DNA from: an uncultured Clostridia bacterium
Lineage (GTDB): Bacteria > Bacillota > Clostridia > Oscillospirales > Acutalibacteraceae
Direction of reading: 5' to 3'
Length of the DNA stretch: 60,851 nucleotides
Assembly (NCBI GenBank): GCA_937876375.1
Contig: CALEHY010000007.1
Coordinates: 1-60,851, forward strand
In this document: piece by piece, positions 57,057 through 60,851 of the stretch
Layout: each line of letters opens with the position of its first letter
Numbering within the stretch: the stretch's first letter is position 1
Program-made: the position numbers and the translations under genes
Notes under the pieces: model-generated
The model's database searches: none
Told to the model about the DNA's origin: nothing
What the model saw: only the letters and a program-made list of their open reading frames with translations

Positions 57057-57911
57057 TTATGCTCTACAAAGTTTTCTCTTTCTTTCCAGCTCTGATGCTT
57101 GAATAACTATTATCGCCACGAATGATAGCTTTAGCAAAAATACTGTGATGCCTGTTATGTCATTGTGCTGAATAACATACATTGCATCATAATTCATCAT
57201 TGCAATAATATGCACCACAAAGCTAGCTATAGCGTACAATGTCGCTACTACACTACATGCTATCACACTCCAAAATAGCTTGCTAACTCCCATAATGAAA
57301 TACAGCCCAATAAGGATTGCAAACACGAGCGTAATGCCTATAAATATGTACATTTCAATACTAATTCCTGCCATATCCACAACAGCTAAATTCTTCGCCA
57401 CAGATGCAATTAAGTAGGTCAAGCCGATTGCTCCAGCCATTTTTGAGTTAATCTCTACCCTAATAGCCTTGTACAATGCAAAAAGGCACAATGCTCCCAC
57501 AATAAAGCTTGCACATATCGACACAATTTGTATCGCAAGACTTTGCCAACTAAAATAATACAAGTCCCCACTCATATATCTGTCAAAAATGACATTGAAT
57601 ATTTCCGGTACTATTTTTGTAAAAGACAATATAGCTATAACAGAATACAGACTAGTTATCAAACAGCTACCTCGTTTGCTCTCGACAATAACTTGTTTTT
57701 CAGAATAGTCCTTCATATCATCAGACAAAAGCTTGTCGATGGATATATCCAAGATATCTGCAATACATTTCGTTGTTAATAGGTCTGGATATCTTGTGCC
57801 ACACTCCCATTTTGACACAGCCTGCCTCGTTACATACAGCTTGTCAGCAAGCTTTTGTTGAGTGTACCCCTTTTCCTCTCTAGCTTGCTTTAGTCTTTCA
57901 CCAAAATCCAT
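57057..57911 (-). CDS. Membrane-bound XRE-family transcriptional regulator
   Basis: This 284-residue protein has an N-terminal HTH_3 domain (residues 4-60; GYTQQKLADKLYVTRQAVSKWE) and a C-terminal membrane domain of about five or six segments (about 88-275). HTH-plus-membrane proteins of this kind are frequent in Firmicutes and probably sense envelope or small-molecule signals. The signal here is unknown. The start is the ATG at 57911 with AAAGGAGA. The longer frame would include the promoter. It is monocistronic. Confidence 0.82.
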   Translation of the reverse strand: MDFGERLKQAREEKGYTQQKLADKLYVTRQAVSKWECGTRYPDLLTTKCIADILDISIDKLLSDDMKDYSEKQVIVESKRGSCLITSLYSVIAILSFTKIVPEIFNVIFDRYMSGDLYYFSWQSLAIQIVSICASFIVGALCLFALYKAIRVEINSKMAGAIGLTYLIASVAKNLAVVDMAGISIEMYIFIGITLVFAILIGLYFIMGVSKLFWSVIACSVVATLYAIASFVVHIIAMMNYDAMYVIQHNDITGITVFLLKLSFVAIIVIQASELERKRKLCRA

Positions 57912-57950
57912 AATAAATCTCCTTTCGAACATCGCCCAGTGAACAATTTT

Positions 57951-57979
57951 ATTATAGAAAACGGCAATCATATTTTCAA
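57951..57979 (-). promoter_or_regulatory. Sigma-A promoter for the second XRE regulator
   Basis: TTGAAA (57974-57979), 17 nt and TATAAT (57951-57956) on the minus strand. Confidence 0.78.
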
Positions 57980-58024
57980 GCAACACGACAAAAACAACCT
58001 AGCACCATTTTGGCGACACATAAA

Positions 58025-58050
58025 AAAGGGATGACAAAAGTCATCCCTTT
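58025..58050 (-). terminator. Terminator after the sigma-factor operon
   Basis: 11-bp stem AAAGGGATGAC / GTCATCCCTTT with a 4-nt loop, and TTTTTTA on the minus strand. Confidence 0.88.
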
Positions 58051-58054
58051 GCTA

Positions 58055-59017
58055 TTATTCAAAGCACATATATCCATCACTATCAAAATACAGATTCACA
58101 CTTGCTGTTTTTACTGTTCCATTATTGAACTCGACAGTGAATGTAATAGTATCCTTGATTTGTGTTAGGTCAAAATGTGGATTTTCGGCTATCGCATCCT
58201 GCAATTCCTCTGATGGTGCCCACAATAGAAAATATCCCTTTTTCTCCTTATATTTTCCTTTTCCACATTCGCCATAATTCTCCTGTGAATATCTTAGCTG
58301 ATCTCCAGTCAAGTGCCATTCGTGATTTTGAAATGCGAACTCTGGATGTTCCTTTTCAAACGCTACCCACTCTTCGTCTGTGGCATTATCAATATCCTTA
58401 AAAATTGGATATTTGTCATATTCTTCCTGTGGTCGTGCAAATTCAAGTTGTAGCAAGCCATATTCGCTTGTGTTCTCAACAGAGAAAGATTTTACGTCTT
58501 TGTAGTCCTCAAGTGTTAATGAAAAGTTTCCACCCTCAACTGTGTAAAAAAATGCGGTTTCTTTTTGAGTTTTTTTATCATAACAAGGAAATGTACCAGA
58601 GCCGTAATTACCAGTTGCACCCTTTGGCTTATTGTCAAGGTCGCTTAGTATTTTGGCTTTATCAGCATTTGAGCGCCTTTGAGCCTCTTTTAGAGCCTCT
58701 TCGTCATCAGTTGGTGCAAGATATATACCATAAAAGGTCTTTTGTGGGCTCTTGCTACCAACTTCAAGCTCGGCAGTATCTGCATACGCTACCATAACTG
58801 ATAATGGCTGATTTGCCCTGTTATTTTTCGCTATCGCATTTGCACCAAGGCCACCACCTACTAACACAGCAAGTGCCAAGGTCGCTGACGCAATTCGTCT
58901 AAATGTGTTAGACTTGTATTTTTTCTTATCAACTGTCATATCAAATATCCTCTCAACTACCTCATCGGAATGATGGACACCTGACATAGTCCTCTTATAT
59001 AATTCCCTATTGCTCAT
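58055..59017 (-). CDS. Membrane protein paired with the ECF sigma factor, probable anti-sigma factor
   Basis: This 320-residue protein has a cytoplasmic N-terminal stretch (about 1-42), one membrane segment (about 44-65, ATLALAVLVGGGLGANAIA) and a large extracytoplasmic domain of no recognised family. The N terminus HHSDEVVERIFDMTVDKKKYKSNTFRR is like those found on proteins encoded after sigma factors of this type. Its start overlaps the sigma gene by 11 nt. Position and topology support a role in holding the sigma factor inactive until an envelope signal arrives, but no anti-sigma domain motif is visible, so the role is inferred. Confidence 0.75.
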   Translation of the reverse strand: MSNRELYKRTMSGVHHSDEVVERIFDMTVDKKKYKSNTFRRIASATLALAVLVGGGLGANAIAKNNRANQPLSVMVAYADTAELEVGSKSPQKTFYGIYLAPTDDEEALKEAQRRSNADKAKILSDLDNKPKGATGNYGSGTFPCYDKKTQKETAFFYTVEGGNFSLTLEDYKDVKSFSVENTSEYGLLQLEFARPQEEYDKYPIFKDIDNATDEEWVAFEKEHPEFAFQNHEWHLTGDQLRYSQENYGECGKGKYKEKKGYFLLWAPSEELQDAIAENPHFDLTQIKDTITFTVEFNNGTVKTASVNLYFDSDGYMCFE

Positions 59018-59492
59018 TTATCCACTCATCTCCTAATATAGATTTAAGATTTTTTCGTGCTCGGTGCAGTCTTGTTTTTACTGCTGATGGCTTAATTTTT
59101 GCCACAGTGGATATCTCCTCTATCGACATATCCTCATAGTAAAACAGATGCACTACCAAGCGTTCCTTTTGTGGCAATGACATTATTGCATTGAAAACGT
59201 CAAGATTTTTCACCTCATCAAAGGTGTATAGCGCTCTTGCGTCATCTAATGCAATCGAATTTTTGACAAATGATAGCCTAAAATGATCCTTGCACTTATT
59301 GATACAAGTAATCACTAGCCACTTGTCCATATGCTCATCGCTGTTAAACTGCTTGTTCGTTTTCCACAGCTTCAAAAATACGTCCTGCATAATATCCTCT
59401 GCATCATCGTGATTTTTGAGATACGAAAGTGCAACAAGATAAATCCTATTGCTATTTCGTTTTACAGCGTTGATATATTCGTCATTTGTCAT
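59007..59492 (-). CDS. ECF-type RNA polymerase sigma factor
   Basis: This 161-residue sigma factor has only regions 2 and 4. Region 2 is at about residues 10-75 (YLKNHDDAEDIMQDVFLKLWK), and region 4 at about 102-155 (LPQKERLVVHLFYYEDMSIEEIS, then KPSAVKTRLHRARKNLK). It is probably autoregulated: an ECF-like promoter with TGTAAC and CGCTATA at 17-nt spacing lies 36-65 nt upstream. It is followed by a membrane protein that likely controls it. Similar promoter-like sequences upstream of defence genes at 20.6, 27.2 and 34.6 kb make it a possible regulator of that region. Confidence 0.92.
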   Translation of the reverse strand: MTNDEYINAVKRNSNRIYLVALSYLKNHDDAEDIMQDVFLKLWKTNKQFNSDEHMDKWLVITCINKCKDHFRLSFVKNSIALDDARALYTFDEVKNLDVFNAIMSLPQKERLVVHLFYYEDMSIEEISTVAKIKPSAVKTRLHRARKNLKSILGDEWINEQ

Positions 59493-59527
59493 TCTGTCAC
59501 CACCTTGTTGAAAGGTCCTTTCACCTA

Positions 59528-59557
59528 TATAGCGAACAAAAGAGCAAAAAGGTTACA
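59528..59557 (-). promoter_or_regulatory. ECF-type promoter of the sigma-factor operon
   Basis: TGTAAC (59552-59557) plus CTTTTTGCTC, then CGCTATA (59528-59534) after a 17-nt spacer. It overlaps the last codons of the upstream kinase-like gene. Confidence 0.55.
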
Positions 59558-60032
59558 TATTTTTAAAAAAATCATCAATTTCCTTATGACTATGGAATGT
59601 AATGACATTTTTATTGTACTTATTTAGCAGATGAATAATCTTTCCTCTCCTTTTATTAGGAAAATCAGTGATAAATTCTAGCAATTCATCGTTCACTGGC
59701 AAATCGACATTTATTCCAACACGACTACCGTCACGATTTTTTGCTCCATCAAGGCAAACCTCTGTTGGCAAATCAAGAAAATATACCAAATCAGCCCTCT
59801 TTATCCTCATTTCAAGAGTATGATTGTAGTTGCCATCGATAATCCACTTGCTTTTTGCAAAAATCTTTATCAGCTCAAAGTATAATTCAATTCTATTAAG
59901 GTGTTCTGTACTAGATTTCCAGTAAATATTATCAAGATGATAGAGTGGCAACCCTGTTTTCTCTGCCAATTTGATAGAAAAAGTGCTTTTTCCACTACCA
60001 GGACAGCCTATAACAATAATTTTATTATCCAT
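59553..60032 (-). CDS. Small P-loop kinase-like protein (adenylate-kinase/FlaR-type)
   Basis: This 159-residue cytoplasmic P-loop protein has Walker A GCPGSGKST (about residues 8-16), LPLYHLDNIYWK (about 29-40) and WIIDGNYNHTLEMRIKRADLVYFLDLP (about 65-92). These are the segments typical of FlaR/topology-modulation-type nucleotide kinases. The real substrate of this family is not settled. The start is the ATG at 60032. The in-frame TTG at 60053 is part of the GAGGAGG site. It lies directly after the rRNA operon terminator. Confidence 0.82.
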   Translation of the reverse strand: MDNKIIVIGCPGSGKSTFSIKLAEKTGLPLYHLDNIYWKSSTEHLNRIELYFELIKIFAKSKWIIDGNYNHTLEMRIKRADLVYFLDLPTEVCLDGAKNRDGSRVGINVDLPVNDELLEFITDFPNKRRGKIIHLLNKYNKNVITFHSHKEIDDFFKNM

Positions 60033-60100
60033 AACAATCCACAACCTCCTCAACCGTCATATAATACACAAAATGTAAAACTAAAAAAGGACATAAAAAA

Positions 60101-60122
60101 GCCACTAGCAAATGCTAGTGGC
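60101..60122 (-). terminator. Terminator of the rRNA operon
   Basis: 10-bp stem GCCACTAGCA / TGCTAGTGGC with a 2-nt loop, followed on the minus strand by TTTTTT. It lies 5 nt past the 5S rRNA. Confidence 0.88.
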
Positions 60123-60126
60123 GAAT

Positions 60127-60241
60127 GTCGGCATTACCTATTTTCCCGGGAAGCTGCCCTCCAAGTATTTTCGGCACGCATGAGCTTAACTACCGTGTTC
60201 GGTATGGGAACGGGTGGACCCTCAGCGTAATAAACACCGAC
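60127..60241 (-). rRNA. rrf: 5S ribosomal RNA
   Basis: About 115 nt on the minus strand. It includes CCCGTTCCCATACCGAACAC and GTAGTTAAGC, the conserved 5S core, with ends GTCGGTG and GCCGAC that pair as helix I. Confidence 0.95.
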
Positions 60242-60283
60242 TGTATGAACTGTAACGTTAATCACAGCTATTTAACTAATTGT

Positions 60284-60358
60284 TGGTGACCCGTAGGAGA
60301 ATCGAACTCCTGTTTTCGCCGTGAGAGGGCGATGTCTTAACCGCTTGACCAACGGGCC
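60284..60358 (-). tRNA. tRNA-Glu (CUC)
   Basis: 75 nt including an encoded CCA. The acceptor GGCCCGT pairs with ACGGGTC, anticodon loop CTCTCAC gives CUC, and the T arm is AGGAG-TTCGATT-CTCCT. It reads GAG codons. Confidence 0.93.
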
Positions 60359-60363
60359 ACTGA

Positions 60364-60439
60364 TGGTACACCATCAGGGACTCGAACCCTGGACACCCTG
60401 ATTAAGAGTCAGGTGCTCTACCAACTGAGCTAAAGGTGC
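60364..60439 (-). tRNA. tRNA-Lys (CUU)
   Basis: 76 nt with CCA. Anticodon stem CCTGA / TCAGG with loop CTCTTAA gives CUU, and the T arm is CAGGG-TTCGAGT-CCCTG. One mismatch is present in the acceptor stem. It reads AAG codons. Confidence 0.9.
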
Positions 60440-60442
60440 ATG

Positions 60443-60517
60443 TGGTGACCCGTACCGGATTCGAACCGATGTTAAAGGCGTGAGAGGCCTCTGTCTTAAC
60501 CACTTGACCAACGGGCC
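60443..60517 (-). tRNA. tRNA-Glu (CUC), second copy
   Basis: 75 nt with CCA. It has the same acceptor as the other copy and loop CTCTCAC (anticodon CUC), but anticodon and T stems differ in sequence (GAGGC / GCCTT, CCGGT-type T arm). It is therefore a diverged duplicate and not a recent copy. Confidence 0.92.
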
Positions 60518-60610
60518 GTTGGAGGGGTACGAGTTTTACCTCTTTCGTACCTTCAAAACCGAACAATATGAACTACTCCGTCTCATCAAGGCTTTGCCTG
60601 CTTCTTTCGT

Positions 60611-60851
60611 AGGTCAAGCCCTCGGACTATTAGTACCGATCAGCTACACACATTACTGCGCTTCCACCTTCGGCCTATCAACCAGATCGTCTTTCTGGGT
60701 CCTTACTCCTTAATGGATGAGAGATCTCATCTTAGGGGGAGTTTCACGCTTAGATGCTTTCAGCGTTTATCTCGTCCATACATAGCTACCCAGCTATGCC
60801 CTTGGCAGGACAACTGGTGCACCAGAGGTATGTCCATCCCGGTCCTCTCGT
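60611..60851 (-). rRNA. rrl: 23S ribosomal RNA, 3' end (partial)
   Basis: The segment to the window edge contains GGTACTAATAGTCCGAGGGC and the nearby conserved 3'-terminal domain of 23S rRNA on the minus strand. The gene continues beyond the window. The 3' end is placed near CTTGACC by similarity to other 23S rRNAs. Confidence 0.93.

Noticed and set aside
59901..60230. Plus-strand frame over the 5S rRNA
   Set aside because: It overlaps the 5S rRNA and the kinase-like gene and has no coding features.
60480..60713. Plus-strand frame over tRNA-Glu and 23S rRNA
   Set aside because: It lies on structural RNA genes; the translation has no meaning.
1..60851. CRISPR array, integrase, transposase or replication origin
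   Set aside because: I found no regularly spaced repeats, no recombinase or transposase gene and no DnaA-box cluster in the window.

Overview
This is an AT-rich bacterial chromosome segment from a low-GC anaerobe, most likely a Clostridia member of the Oscillospirales (Ruminococcaceae-like). The clues are an oxygen-sensitive class III ribonucleotide reductase (nrdD/nrdG), a GGGtGRT protein paired with an Fe-S scaffold, FtsEX with PcsB-like M23 hydrolases, GPH sugar symporters, strong AGGAGG-type ribosome binding sites and many TTGACA-17-TATAAT promoters. The assignment rests on gene content and style, not on a search.

Layout. 0.1-10.2 kb: small membrane proteins, rlmA, a GPH transporter, glycyl-tRNA synthetase, an NfeD/SPFH pair, a PHP-domain pair, a PI-PLC-like protein and a membrane-bound XRE regulator, separated by hairpin terminators and short dispersed repeats. 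10.3-13.4 kb: ftsE-ftsX-PcsB-like hydrolase operon. 13.5-16.5 kb: nrdG and nrdD on separate promoters, with an NrdR-like box. 16.6-20.5 kb: a secreted G5/3D-domain wall protein and a GH2 glycosidase.

20.6-34.6 kb is the accessory region. It holds a DUF2806-like gene, a two-gene RADAR phage-defence system (ATPase RdrA and adenosine deaminase RdrB), a small Cys protein, an acyltransferase, the GGGtGRT/Fe-S pair, a ferritin-like protein, and a tightly coupled three-gene operon encoding a restriction-like/SIR2 fusion, a one-pass membrane protein and a second SIR2 protein. That operon is my best candidate for an undescribed (probably anti-phage, NAD-depleting) system. Three loci here (the DUF2806 gene, the SIR2 operon and the region upstream of rdrA) have a similar TGTTACCTTT...ACTA promoter-like element. 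It resembles the element in front of the ECF sigma factor gene at 59 kb.

34.7-46.6 kb: guaB with a GDPD-like gene, then a seven-gene run (two PcsB-like hydrolases, queH, rarA, nth, aroK-like, secreted transglutaminase), and pyrG behind an intrinsic terminator that looks like an attenuator. 46.7-51.9 kb: a 1576-residue secreted CxxC-repeat protein with a long structured 5' leader and a 54-residue companion. 52.2-57 kb: rplM-rpsI, cysK, a membrane-anchored protein and a second GPH transporter. 57-60 kb: a regulator, an ECF sigma/membrane-protein pair and a small P-loop kinase. The window ends in an rRNA operon read leftward, 23S - tRNA-Glu - tRNA-Lys - tRNA-Glu - 5S, with the tRNAs between 23S and 5S. 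Most genes lie on the minus strand, the same direction as the rRNA operon.
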